Source of the DNA: CAZSDP01 sp964605665
GTDB taxonomy: Bacteria > Planctomycetota > UBA8108 > UBA1146
Length of the DNA: 61,117 bases
Assembly: GCA_964605665.1 (NCBI GenBank)
Contig: CAZSDP010000025.1
Location: forward strand, 1 to 61,117
Direction: 5' to 3'
Part shown: positions 7,760 through 16,587 of the stretch, piece by piece
Layout of the letters: the number at the start of each line of letters is the position of its first letter
Numbering within the stretch: position 1 is the first letter of the stretch
Translations under genes and position numbers: made by a program
Notes under the pieces: generated by a model
What the model saw: only the letters and a program-made list of their open reading frames with translations
Databases searched by the model: none
What the model was told of the DNA's origin: nothing

Positions 7760-8068
7760 TCAGATCTTGATCCGAATGTTCACGCCCGCAGGCATGTTGA
7801 TCTTGGTCAAGGCGTCCATCGTTTTCGCCGTCGCCTCACTGATCTCGATGATCCGCTTATGAGTCCGCATCTCGAACTGCTCCCGCGACTTCTTGTCGAC
7901 GTGGGGCGATCGCAGGACGGTATAGCGCTCGATCCGCGTCGGCAGCGGAATCGGACCGTGCACCCGAGCTCCCGTTCGCTTCGCCGTCTCCACGATTGAG
8001 ACGGACGCACCATCGAGAACCTGGTGGTCATACGCTTCCATGCGGATGCGAATCTTGTTGTTGACCAT
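7760..8068 (-). CDS. rpsJ: 30S ribosomal protein S10 (NusE)
   Basis: 102 residues from the ATG at 8068 (MVNNKIRIRMEAYDH). A GAGGTG Shine-Dalgarno lies 4 bases upstream of this ATG. An in-frame GTG three codons earlier would overlap that site, so the ATG is preferred. Conserved segments are GARVHGPIPLPTRIERYTVL and SPHVDKKSREQFEMRTHKR. S10 is in the 30S head and, as NusE, binds NusB in antitermination; its loop binds the NusG KOW domain in E. coli. It is the first gene after the long leader and promoter at 8344-8371. Confidence 0.96.
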   Translation of the reverse strand: MVNNKIRIRMEAYDHQVLDGASVSIVETAKRTGARVHGPIPLPTRIERYTVLRSPHVDKKSREQFEMRTHKRIIEISEATAKTMDALTKINMPAGVNIRIKI

Positions 8069-8446
8069 TCTCTTCACCTCTTCGCTTCGCTTCGCGAAGC
8101 ACGTTCCGACCTCATCCCTTATCCAAACCGTGCGGTACTGAACAAGTTCAGGCGTCGAGCACCCTCAAATCCCCTCGTCAGAAAGCGGCATACGGGCCCC
8201 TGAGAGGGAATTTCACCCGTGCCGCCCCGTTTCCGCGGGGAGGATCGGTGATCGGGTGGTCCCTCCTAAGGAGGCCGGTCCGATCTGTAAGCCACTATCC
8301 GAAAAGGGATTATGGCACGCTGCGACCGTAACTGAAGCCAGGAATTATAGGTGACCCCACCCACAGGTCAATGGCAGATCGAGGTTTAGAGTCCTCGATT
8401 CGGTCGACGGCCACCCCAAAGCAGAAAATCGGGACCGATCAGAGCG
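8069..8446. other. fusA-rpsJ intergenic region with S10 leader
   Basis: About 378 bases without a gene. On the minus strand it holds a good sigma-70-type promoter and then an untranslated leader of about 270 bases before rpsJ. The leader contains several potential hairpins: CTGAA-CTTG-TTCAG at 8138-8151, CCCCG...CGGGG near 8225-8242, CCTCC...GGAGG at 8262-8274 and the palindrome GCTTCGCGAAGC at 8089-8100. The length and hairpins suggest a regulated S10 leader, but no known ligand site was recognised. Confidence 0.6.
8344..8371 (-). promoter_or_regulatory. Predicted promoter of the S10/spc genes
   Basis: Read on the minus strand, TTGACC (8371-8366) is followed by a 16-base spacer and a perfect TATAAT (8349-8344). 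This is the best housekeeping-type promoter seen in the window. It would start transcription near 8337, about 270 bases before rpsJ. Confidence 0.75.
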
Positions 8447-10483
8447 TCAGAATCGGTACTTTTCCGCCACAGTTTCCGGTGCCGGCTGGAATCCGATCGG
8501 CTCCAAGGACATTCCCGCCCGTCCCTGACTCAGAGAGCGGAGAGTGGTGGTGTAGCCGAACATTTCGAGCAGGGGAACCGTTCCGCCCAGCTTTCGAACC
8601 CCACCGGAGACCTGTTCCACCCCCTCGATCGTCGCTCGTCGTCGAAGCAGATCTTGATTGATCGCCCCGAAATACTCCTCCGGAGTGGTGATCTGGAGTC
8701 GCATCACCGGTTCGAGCAGCACCGCCCCCGCTTTCGATTCGAGAGATTGGAAGCACTGCTGGATCGCCATCGTGAGCCCCAGTTCCGTCGTCTGGGGGGT
8801 GACCGGAGGGATTTTGATCCCCACCCGGGTCTGGATGATCGGAAATCCGTGCTCTCCCGACTGGAGACAAGAAGCAACCATCTCTTCGATCGGCACGATC
8901 CATGGCTTTGGGATGTCTCCGCGGTCGACCCATTCCACCTCATTGTTCGCCAACTCAGAAACCGGGGTCACCTCGAGCTCAACCACGCCGAAGTGCTCTT
9001 TCCCACCGAGTTCCTTCTCGAAGGTCGTCTGATCTTGTGCAGCTTGCGCGAAGGTCTCTCGCATCGAGACACTCGGCTTACCCACCTTCGCATCGACTTT
9101 GAAGTCTCTCAAAAGCCGATTCTTAATCACCTCGAGGTGTAATTCGCCCATTCCGCTGATGATGAACTGCCCCGTCTCGTCACTGACCCGGAAATTGAAG
9201 GTTGGGTCCTCCTTGGTCATCCTTTCCAGGAGCCCCTGCATCTTGTCGCGATCGGCCGCGCCCTTTGGCTCGATCGCTAGAGAAATCACCGTTTCTGGAA
9301 AGGTGACATTCTCGAGCATCACCGGCTTCCCCTGATCGCAAAGGGTGTCCCCCGTGGCAGAGAATCGAAGTCCGGTGATCGCAACGATGTCGCCAGCCAC
9401 CGCTTCTCCCAGAGCCTCGCGCTGACCTGCGTGCATCCGGTAGATATTGCCCACACGCTCCTTCTTGCCGGTGCGAACGGTCAAGCAGGCCGCCCCTTTG
9501 GCGAGACGTCCTGAATACAAGCGTAGGTAATAGATCTCCCCATGGGTGTCGATCTGCACTTTGAACACCAAGGCCGAGAGTGGGTCCGCCGCCACCAGTT
9601 GACGCGTGAGCTCTTCACCGGTCTTCAAGTCTTGCCCGGTGACTTCCTTGAGATCAGCGGGATCGGGTAGATAGGCGACCACCGCATCGAGCAGCGGTTG
9701 AACCCCTTTGTTCTTGAAGGCTGAACCGCCGAGAACGGGGACCCAGCACCGCTCCAAAGTCCCTCGTCTGATCTCGCGACGCAGGAGATCTTCGGGAACC
9801 GGCTCCCCTTCCAGGACCAGCTCCATCACCTCGTCGGAGTAGTCCGCGACGCGCTCGAGAAGCATCTCCCGATACATCTCCACCGTGTCCGCAACCGACT
9901 CGTCGATCTCCTCCACCACCACCTTCGAACCGAGGCTCTCGACTTCGAAGGCGAGCTGGCGCATTCCAACCAGGTCGACCACCGCTCGGAACTCCGACTC
10001 CGATCCGACAGGAACGATCATCGGCAAACAAACGCAGGAGAACTCCTCGGAGATCTCCTCGAGGACCCGAAAGAACTCAGCGCCCACGCGGTCGAGCTTA
10101 TTGATGAAGACGATCCTAGGAACGGAATACTTGTCCGCCTGCCGCCAGACGGTCTCAGATTGGGCCTCGACCCCCGCAACGCCGCAGAAGACTCCGACCG
10201 CTCCATCCAAGACCCGAAGGGAACGCTCGACTTCGGCGGTGAAGTCGACGTGCCCCGGGGTATCGATCAGATTGATCCGGGTGTCTGCCCACTCAAAGGT
10301 GGTCGCCGCAGAGGTGATCGTGATCCCGCGCTCCTGCTCCTCCTCAAGCCAATCCATGTGTGCTGTGCCTTCATGGACCTCTCCCATCCGGTACTCACGA
10401 CCGGAGTAGTAGAGGAACCGTTCCGAGACTGTCGTCTTTCCGGCATCAATGTGGGCAATGATGCCGATGTTGCGCGTCTGCAT
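8447..10483 (-). CDS. fusA: Translation elongation factor G
   Basis: 678 residues from the ATG giving MQTRNIGIIAHIDAGKTT, with GGAG 7 bases upstream. The longer frame upstream is not family-like. GTPase motifs are G1 AHIDAGKT, G2 RGITITSAAT, G3 DTPGHVDF and G4 NKLD. Further motifs are GSAFKNKGVQPLLDAV, GMGELHLEV and the C-terminal VPLLEMFGYTTTLRSLSQGRA. EF-G drives translocation and helps RRF recycle ribosomes. At 678 residues it is slightly short. Planctomycete-type genomes can carry duplicated EF-G forms, and the subfamily cannot be assigned by eye. It is separated from rpsG by 367 bases, so it may have its own promoter. Confidence 0.96.
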   Translation of the reverse strand: MQTRNIGIIAHIDAGKTTVSERFLYYSGREYRMGEVHEGTAHMDWLEEEQERGITITSAATTFEWADTRINLIDTPGHVDFTAEVERSLRVLDGAVGVFCGVAGVEAQSETVWRQADKYSVPRIVFINKLDRVGAEFFRVLEEISEEFSCVCLPMIVPVGSESEFRAVVDLVGMRQLAFEVESLGSKVVVEEIDESVADTVEMYREMLLERVADYSDEVMELVLEGEPVPEDLLRREIRRGTLERCWVPVLGGSAFKNKGVQPLLDAVVAYLPDPADLKEVTGQDLKTGEELTRQLVAADPLSALVFKVQIDTHGEIYYLRLYSGRLAKGAACLTVRTGKKERVGNIYRMHAGQREALGEAVAGDIVAITGLRFSATGDTLCDQGKPVMLENVTFPETVISLAIEPKGAADRDKMQGLLERMTKEDPTFNFRVSDETGQFIISGMGELHLEVIKNRLLRDFKVDAKVGKPSVSMRETFAQAAQDQTTFEKELGGKEHFGVVELEVTPVSELANNEVEWVDRGDIPKPWIVPIEEMVASCLQSGEHGFPIIQTRVGIKIPPVTPQTTELGLTMAIQQCFQSLESKAGAVLLEPVMRLQITTPEEYFGAINQDLLRRRATIEGVEQVSGGVRKLGGTVPLLEMFGYTTTLRSLSQGRAGMSLEPIGFQPAPETVAEKYRF

Positions 10484-10850
10484 GGCATGCTCCGAGGGGT
10501 TATCAATTGACGAAATGGCGGCGGATTGTCGGTCAATGGGAAGGGTCCGGCAAGTGAGAAGGTGGAGAAGCGGGGTCAGAAGCGGCGAAATTGTAAGTCG
10601 ACCGGTCGAGGAAGGAAGACCCGAGCACTGGCCGATCTGCGGACTTCGCCGGGCCAACGCCCTCGAAGGGCCGAATCACAATTCGGTCAACCTGTGACGT
10701 TTGAGCGCGATGGGATTCGAGCTCGCTGGGAGGAGGCAATCCCCCGAGATGCGAACTGCGGGTGTTCCGCCAAACCCGAGTCACCCCCAATGGAGCACTC
10801 GAAATCGGCAAAACACCCGCGCTGAGCAGGGCAAGGCGATCTCTTCGTTT
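10484..10850. other. rpsG-fusA intergenic region
   Basis: A 367-base gap inside an otherwise tightly packed cluster. On the minus strand there are isolated promoter-like hexamers (a TACAAT about 110 bases before fusA, and TTGACC elements), but none forms a convincing pair with correct spacing. No gene or strong hairpin was seen. Confidence 0.4.
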
Positions 10851-11351
10851 CTACCAGGCGTAGTGAGCGAAGAGCTTGTTCGCCTCCGCCATCTTGTGCG
10901 TATTCTCTCGCCAAGTGATCGAGGTGCCTTCCTTACGGAAAGCTGCCGCAAACTCATCGGCGAGTCGTTCCGCCACCGGCTTACCGCCCCGACCTCGAAC
11001 TGTCGCCATGATCTGGCGAACCGCGAGGGCTTGACCGCGCTTTCGGGTCACCTCCATCGGAACCTGATAGGTCGCTCCGCCAACCCGCCGAGAACGGACC
11101 TCGAGAAGCGGCATCACGTTGTTGATGGCGGTCCGGAAGGTCTCAAGAGGTTCGTTGTCGGGGACCTTCTTGGCCAGAAGATCCATCGAATCGTAGAAGA
11201 CCTTACGAGCGACACTCTTCTTCCCATCGCGCATCAACAGGTTGATGAACTTCGTCACCACCATGCAGTTGAACCGCGGATCTGGGCGTTGGAATCGTTG
11301 GGTCGAACGAAACTTGAACTTCGACTTTTCCGCCTTCTTACTCTTGGGCAT
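10851..11351 (-). CDS. rpsG: 30S ribosomal protein S7
   Basis: 166 residues, about 10 longer than the usual 156 because of a Lys-rich start (MPKSKKAEKSKFKFRSTQRF). The core is typical: DPRFNCMVVTKFINLLMRDGKKSVA, VRSRRVGGATYQVPMEV, then RWENTH-like TWRENTHKMAEANKLFAHY. S7 nucleates the 30S head and lines the E site. It starts 2 bases after the rpsL stop, in standard str operon order. Confidence 0.97.
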   Translation of the reverse strand: MPKSKKAEKSKFKFRSTQRFQRPDPRFNCMVVTKFINLLMRDGKKSVARKVFYDSMDLLAKKVPDNEPLETFRTAINNVMPLLEVRSRRVGGATYQVPMEVTRKRGQALAVRQIMATVRGRGGKPVAERLADEFAAAFRKEGTSITWRENTHKMAEANKLFAHYAW

Positions 11352-11353
11352 GA

Positions 11354-11725
11354 CTAGTCCCTGGCCTTTTTACCGTATTTGGAGCGCCCCTGCTTGCGAC
11401 CATCGACACCCATCGTATCGAGAGTCCCTCTCACCACGTGGTAGCGAACCCCCGGAAGATCCCGGACTCTGCCCCCACGGACGAGAACGATCGAGTGTTC
11501 CTGCAGGTTGTGACCTTCACCACCGATGTAAGCGGTGACTTCTTTGCCGTTGGAGAGGCGAACCCGCGCAATCTTCCGAAGAGCCGAGTTCGGCTTCTTC
11601 GGTGTTTGCGTCTTCACCTGCAAGCATACCCCCCGCTTGAAGGGGCATGACTCGAGCACCGGCGCCTTGCTCTTCTTCACTTTGTCCTTGCGACCCTTGC
11701 GGATCAGCTGATTGATCGTCGGCAT
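11354..11725 (-). CDS. rpsL: 30S ribosomal protein S12
   Basis: 123 residues, normal length. The start MPTINQLIRKGRK, KTPKKPNSALRKIARV and the GEGHNLQEHSIVLVRGGRV loop are present. Both lysines linked to streptomycin resistance in other species are conserved (in TPKKPNS, and K replaced by E-H context GHNLQEHS). The PNSA and GGRVRDLPGVRYH loops line the decoding centre. The gene starts 24 bases after the corrected rpoC stop. Confidence 0.96.
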   Translation of the reverse strand: MPTINQLIRKGRKDKVKKSKAPVLESCPFKRGVCLQVKTQTPKKPNSALRKIARVRLSNGKEVTAYIGGEGHNLQEHSIVLVRGGRVRDLPGVRYHVVRGTLDTMGVDGRKQGRSKYGKKARD

Positions 11726-11749
11726 TGGTTCTCGTTCCTTCGAACCGGG

Positions 11750-14700
11750 TTATTCGCTCTTCGCTTCTTCGTCACCGGGTGTCTCGGAGCCTCCAGTGGC
11801 ATCCTCGTTCACATCGTTCGCCTCTGGGGCTGCCTCGTCACTCTCCAAGTTCGTCGCAGTAGCCTCTTCTGCGGCCACCGCCTCTTCTGCAGCCACCNNN
11901 NNNNNNNNNNNNNNNNNNNNNNNNNNNNNNNNNNNNNNNNNNNNNNNNNNNNNNNNNNNNNNNNNNNNNNNNNNNNNNNNNNNNNNNNNNNNNNNNNGTC
12001 TCTTCTGCAGCCACCGTCTCTTCTGCAGCCACCGTCTCTTCTGCAGCCACCGTCTCTTCTGCAGCCACCGCCCCTTCTGCGGCTACAGCGTCGGAGTCTT
12101 CGCCGATCAGCCCGGGATCCGCCGCAAATTCTCCGTCGAGAACCGATTGCGGTTCTTCACTTTTCTCGGGAGCCGCTTCCGCTTCCGCCGGCGGGGAATC
12201 ACCCGTCGAACCCAACCCGCGACCGGAGAGCAGATCCTTTAGATCACTCGTTGAGGCTCCAGAGGTCAAGCCCCCACTCAAACTTGGTGCAGAAACCGCC
12301 GCTGCGGCGGCGACCCCAATCGTCGCTTCTACCGGCTCTGGCTCGGTTTGACCGATCTTGCGCACTCCCATGTCGAAATACGCTCGGAAACCGGTTCCGG
12401 CCGGGATCATGTGACCCATGATCACATTCTCTTTGAGGCCGACCAGTTCATCCTTTTTGCCGCTCAGCGCCGCCTCTGTCAACACCTTGGTGGTTTCTTG
12501 GAAGCTCGCTGCCGAGATGAAGCTCTCCGACTGCACCGAAGCCTTCGTAATCCCCTGCAGAAGTGGATCGGCGGTCGCCGGCTTCTTACCTTGGGTCACG
12601 ATCTCTTCGTTGATGGCGCGGAATCGGAATTTGTCGATCACCGTATCGGGGAGAAGTTCGGTATCCCCTGGATCCATGACCTTCACGTTTCGCAGCATCT
12701 GAGACACGATGATCTCGATGTGCTTGTCGTTGATCGTCACGTTCTGAGAACGGTAGACCTTCTGGACCTCTGCGAGGAGATAAGCCTGGACCGCTTCGAC
12801 CCCTTTGATGCGCAGGATGTCCTTCGGTACCAAGTCTCCGTCGACCAGCGAATCACCGGCGATCACATGGTCACCCTTGTGAACACGGAAGTGCTTTCCG
12901 TGCGGGATCGTATGCTCGACGACCACACCGTTTTCGTTGCGGACGTTGACGATCTGCTTACCGCGCTTCTTCTCACCCATCTCGATCAAGCCATCGATCT
13001 CTGCGATGACCGATGGATTCTTCGGACGGCGTACTTCGAAGATTTCGGTAACTCGCGGCAGTCCCCCAGTGATGTCCTGAGTACCGGTAATCTCCCGCGG
13101 GGTCTTCGCCAACATCGTGCCTGCGGTGATCTTGTCACCTGGCGCAACTTCGATGTGTGCCTTCTCTGGTAAGGGGTAGAGAGCGATGATTTCACCCGAC
13201 TCTTCCCGCACCACGATCTGCGGATGCAATTCACCCTTGTGCTCGATAATGACCCGACGGTCCTTACCGGAGACTGGGTCCTTTTCGATTCGAAGGGTTG
13301 CACCCTCCACGACGTCTTCGTAGTCGACCACACCACCGGTCTCAGAGATGATCGGAATCGTGTGTGGATCCCACGCATACAAGGTCGAACGGGCGCGAAC
13401 AGTCTGCCCATCCTCCACCTCGATCGTCGCACCGAGTGGAACCTGGTGGCGTTCGAGCTCTTTACCCTCTTTGTTCGAGATGATCACCTCACCACGACGG
13501 GTCAAGGCGACCACTTTCCCCTCGGGGTTCTTCACTTGATTGAGCTCGCGGAATGAGATCACCCCGCCGTTACCCGCCTTCTTCTCGTTCTCCTGAACCG
13601 CTTTCGAAGCGATACCACCGATGTGGAAGGTACGCATGGTGAGCTGGGTACCCGGCTCACCGATCGACTGCGCCGCGATGATTCCCACCGCGAGCCCCTC
13701 TTCGACCGATCGGCCCGTCGAGAGGTCCATGCCGTAGCACTTCGCGCAAACACCGAGAGAAGTCTCGCAAGTCAGCGGGCTTCGAACCCTGAGCTTCGAA
13801 TAACCGAGGTCTTCGATCTTTCGGGACATCTCCTCAGTGATCAGTTCGTGCTCGCGAACCAGGACTTCGTCCGACTTCACGTCTTTGACGGTAGCGAGGG
13901 AGGTCCGGCCCATGATGCGAGCAGCGAGAGGGATGTCGACTTTGTCACCACGGTAGACGACTTCCTTGGTAATCCCGTTGAGGGTTCCGCAATCGTCGAC
14001 CGTGATCACCACGTTTTGAGCAACGTCCGCGAGCTTACGAGTGAGGTATCCGGAGTCCGCAGTCTTCAGTGCGGTGTCTGCCAGTCCCTTTCGTGCTCCG
14101 TGAGTCGAAGAGAAGTACTCGAGGACTCGGAGGCCCTCTCGGAAACTCGCCTTAATCGGAGTTTCGATGATCTTCCCCGACGGCTTCGCCATCAGTCCCC
14201 GCATTCCCGCCAACTGGCGGATCTGCGTGACCGATCCTCGCGCGCCAGAAGTCACCATGACGTAAATCGGATTCACGTAGGGCTCACCCGGCGTGGAGTC
14301 ATTGCGGAGGCGATCCATCAACTGCTCACCAACCTCTTCGGTCGCGTGAGTCCACAAGTCGATGATCTGGTTGTACCGCTCACCCTCGGTAATCACTCCG
14401 TTGCGGTAGAGGCCCTCGATCTGATCGACCTTGCCCTGGGTTTCCTTGAGAATCCCAGCCTTTGCCTCAGGGAGACGAAGGTCGTCGACCGAGAAGCTCA
14501 TCCCCGACCTGGTCGCAGCCTTGAATCCGAGCTGCTTCATGTCATCGAGAAGCTTCAGGGTCGCTCGACGTCCGAGACGACGATAACAGTCGTGAATGAC
14601 CCGCTTCAGATCCTTCTTGCCGAGATCTTGGTTATAGAACGGCATTCCATCTGCGAGGAGGTCGTTGAAGATGATGCGGCCAGGGGTGGTGGTGTAGAGA

Positions 14701-16400
14701 CCGTTTTCATCCGGGGTCTCGGGGTCACCACTCTCACCGAGCACTTCTCGTCCTTCAGGCATCCTGACTCGGACCTTCGCATGCCCATGGATCTTGCCCG
14801 ACCCAAGAGCGGTGAAGACCTCTGCCATCGAAGAGAAACGCATGCCGTCTCCGGCCATGCCATCGAGAGAGAGCGTCAGGTAGAAGCAGCCGAGCACGAT
14901 GTCCTGCGACGGTGCGATGATCGGGTTGCCGTGAGCTGGCGAGAAGATGTTGTTCGTCGACAACATCAAGTTTTGGGCCTCGATCTGGGCCTCGATCGAC
15001 AGCGGCAAATGCACTGCCATCTGGTCACCATCAAAGTCGGCGTTGAAACCCTCGCAGACGAGAGGGTGGACCAAGATAGCGTTCCCCTCGATCAGGACCG
15101 GCTCAAACGCCTGAATTCCCATCCGGTGCAGCGTGGGCGCGCGATTCAAGAGAACCGGGTGCCCTTTGGTGACCTCCTCGAGGATGTCCCAAACTTCTTC
15201 ATCTTTGCGTTCCAGCATCTTCTTCGCGCTCTTGATCGTATCGGCATAGCCCAATTCCTTGAGGCGACGAATGATGAATGGCTGGAAGAGTTCGAGCGCG
15301 ATCTTCTTCGGCAGACCGCACTGGTGGAGTTTCAACTCCGGACCAACTGCGATCACCGATCGAGCGCTGTAATCCACCCTCTTGCCCAAGAGGTTTTCGC
15401 GGAATCGACCCTGCTTACCCTTGATCATGTCGGTCAAGGACTTAAGCGGTCGGTTGTTCGAACCGAGCACCGGGCGACGACAACGGTTGTTGTCGAAGAG
15501 AGCATCCACAGAGTGCTGCAACATCCGCTTCTCGTTGCGGATGATCACCTCGGGTGCATTGAGATCGAGAAGTTTCTTGAGACGATTGTTTCGGTTGATC
15601 AAACGACGATAGAGGTCGTTGAGGTCCGAGGTCGCGAAGTTGCCGCTCTCGAGAAGAACGAGCGGACGGAGATCGGGTGGGATCACCGGAACAACATCCT
15701 GAACCATCCACTCGGCATTGTTCCCCGACGACAAAATCGTCTGAACAATCCTGAGGCGTCGAATCAGGTTCGCCTTCTTCTGTTTGGAGCGAGAGGCCTC
15801 GTACTCCTCCTGAAGCTCCTCTGCGAGCTCTGCGAGATTGATCCGACGGATCATCTCACGAATCGCCTCTGCGCCCATGTCCGCGACAAAGGACTCGCCG
15901 TACTTTTCCAGTGCAAAGCGATACTCTTCCTCGCTGAGAAGTTGCTTCTCTGCGAGCGGAGTGTCGCCAGGATCGATCACGACGTAATCTTGGTAGTAGA
16001 TCACCCGTTCGAGGTGGGTGGTCTTCATGTCGAGGAGATTGCCCAAGCGAGAGGGCATCGCCTTGAAGAACCAGATATGAACCGTCGGCGCAGCGAGATT
16101 GATGTGGCCCATGCGACTGCGGCGCACCCGAGAGTGCGTGATCTTGATTCCGCAACGGTCGCAGATAATCCCCTTGTGCTTGATCCCTTTATACTTACCG
16201 CATGAGCATTCCCAATCCCGCTCGGGACCGAAGATGCGCTCACAGAAGAGCCCATCTTTCTCAGGACGGTAAGTCCGGTAGTTGATGGTTTCCGGCTTTC
16301 TTACTTCGCCGTACGACCATGACAGGATGTCGGTGGGCGACGCCAAGCGGATATTGACGGCGCTAAAGTCGTTCACCTTGTCGTAGATCGGCTCGATCAT
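11750..16400 (-). CDS. rpoC: RNA polymerase beta' subunit
   Basis: About 1,517 codons are visible plus an unknown amount in the gap at 11898-11997. The N-terminal zinc site (CSCGKYKGIKHKGIICDRCG), the catalytic NADFDGDQMAVHLP, the second zinc site (CETSLGVCAKC) and GEPGTQLTMRTFHIGG are intact. A long acidic tail follows the conserved end (GHMIPAGTGFRAYFDMGV) and includes VAAEET repeats. Read literally, the 100 Ns shift the frame. The flanks are in phase if the gap is a multiple of 3, and the frame then ends ...GDEEAKSE at the TAA at 11750, 24 bases before rpsL. The apparent frameshift is therefore an assembly artefact. Confidence 0.95.
11862..12087 (-). repeat. 18-bp tandem repeat in the rpoC tail, spanning the gap
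   Basis: On each side of the run of Ns the sequence is made of 18-bp units coding TVAAEE or AVAAEE. There are two units at 11862-11897, four nearly identical ones at 11998-12069 and a degenerate one at 12070-12087. The unit keeps the frame. Near-identity of the units suggests recent expansion or homogenisation and explains the assembly break. Confidence 0.92.
11898..11997. other. Assembly gap of 100 Ns
   Basis: Exactly 100 Ns, a placeholder length, inside the rpoC tandem repeat. The true length should be a multiple of 3, and most likely of 18, to keep the rpoC frame. Confidence 0.95.
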
Positions 16401-16488
16401 CGATCCTCCGGATCTGCGAGGGACTTTCCCCTCAGTGATCGGTGACGGCAGGATTCCCCCGCCGCCCTGTGTCTATTTCTAAGATGCC

Positions 16489-16530
16489 GGGGATTCGTCC
16501 CCTAAAGCATCTGACCTCGATTGAGAGGTC
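16489..16530. other. Hairpins in the rpoB-rpoC spacer
   Basis: The 187-base spacer between the rpoB stop and rpoC start holds two short inverted repeats: GGGGA-TTCG-TCCCC (16489-16502) and GACCTC-GATTGA-GAGGTC (16513-16530). Neither has a T run, so they are more likely mRNA structures than terminators. Confidence 0.4.
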
Positions 16531-16587
16531 ACCAAACCTCGCTGCCGATGCAGCTCGGTGGAGATGCGCTCCAACGCGCGATCTCCT

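Noticed and set aside
11838..11997. Apparent frameshift and early end of rpoC
   Set aside because: Caused by the 100-N placeholder. The repeat frames on both sides agree if the gap is a multiple of 3, and the in-phase stop at 11750 leaves a normal spacer to rpsL.
11862..12087. CRISPR-like array
   Set aside because: Repeats are directly adjacent with no spacers and code for protein. No cas genes are present.
13623..16205. Open frame of 860 codons on the plus strand opposite rpoC
   Set aside because: It is the mirror of a highly conserved rpoC reading frame. The product is rich in Arg, Leu, Asp and His and matches no family. There is no ribosome-binding site, and similar antisense frames occur opposite rpoB and other genes here because of base composition.
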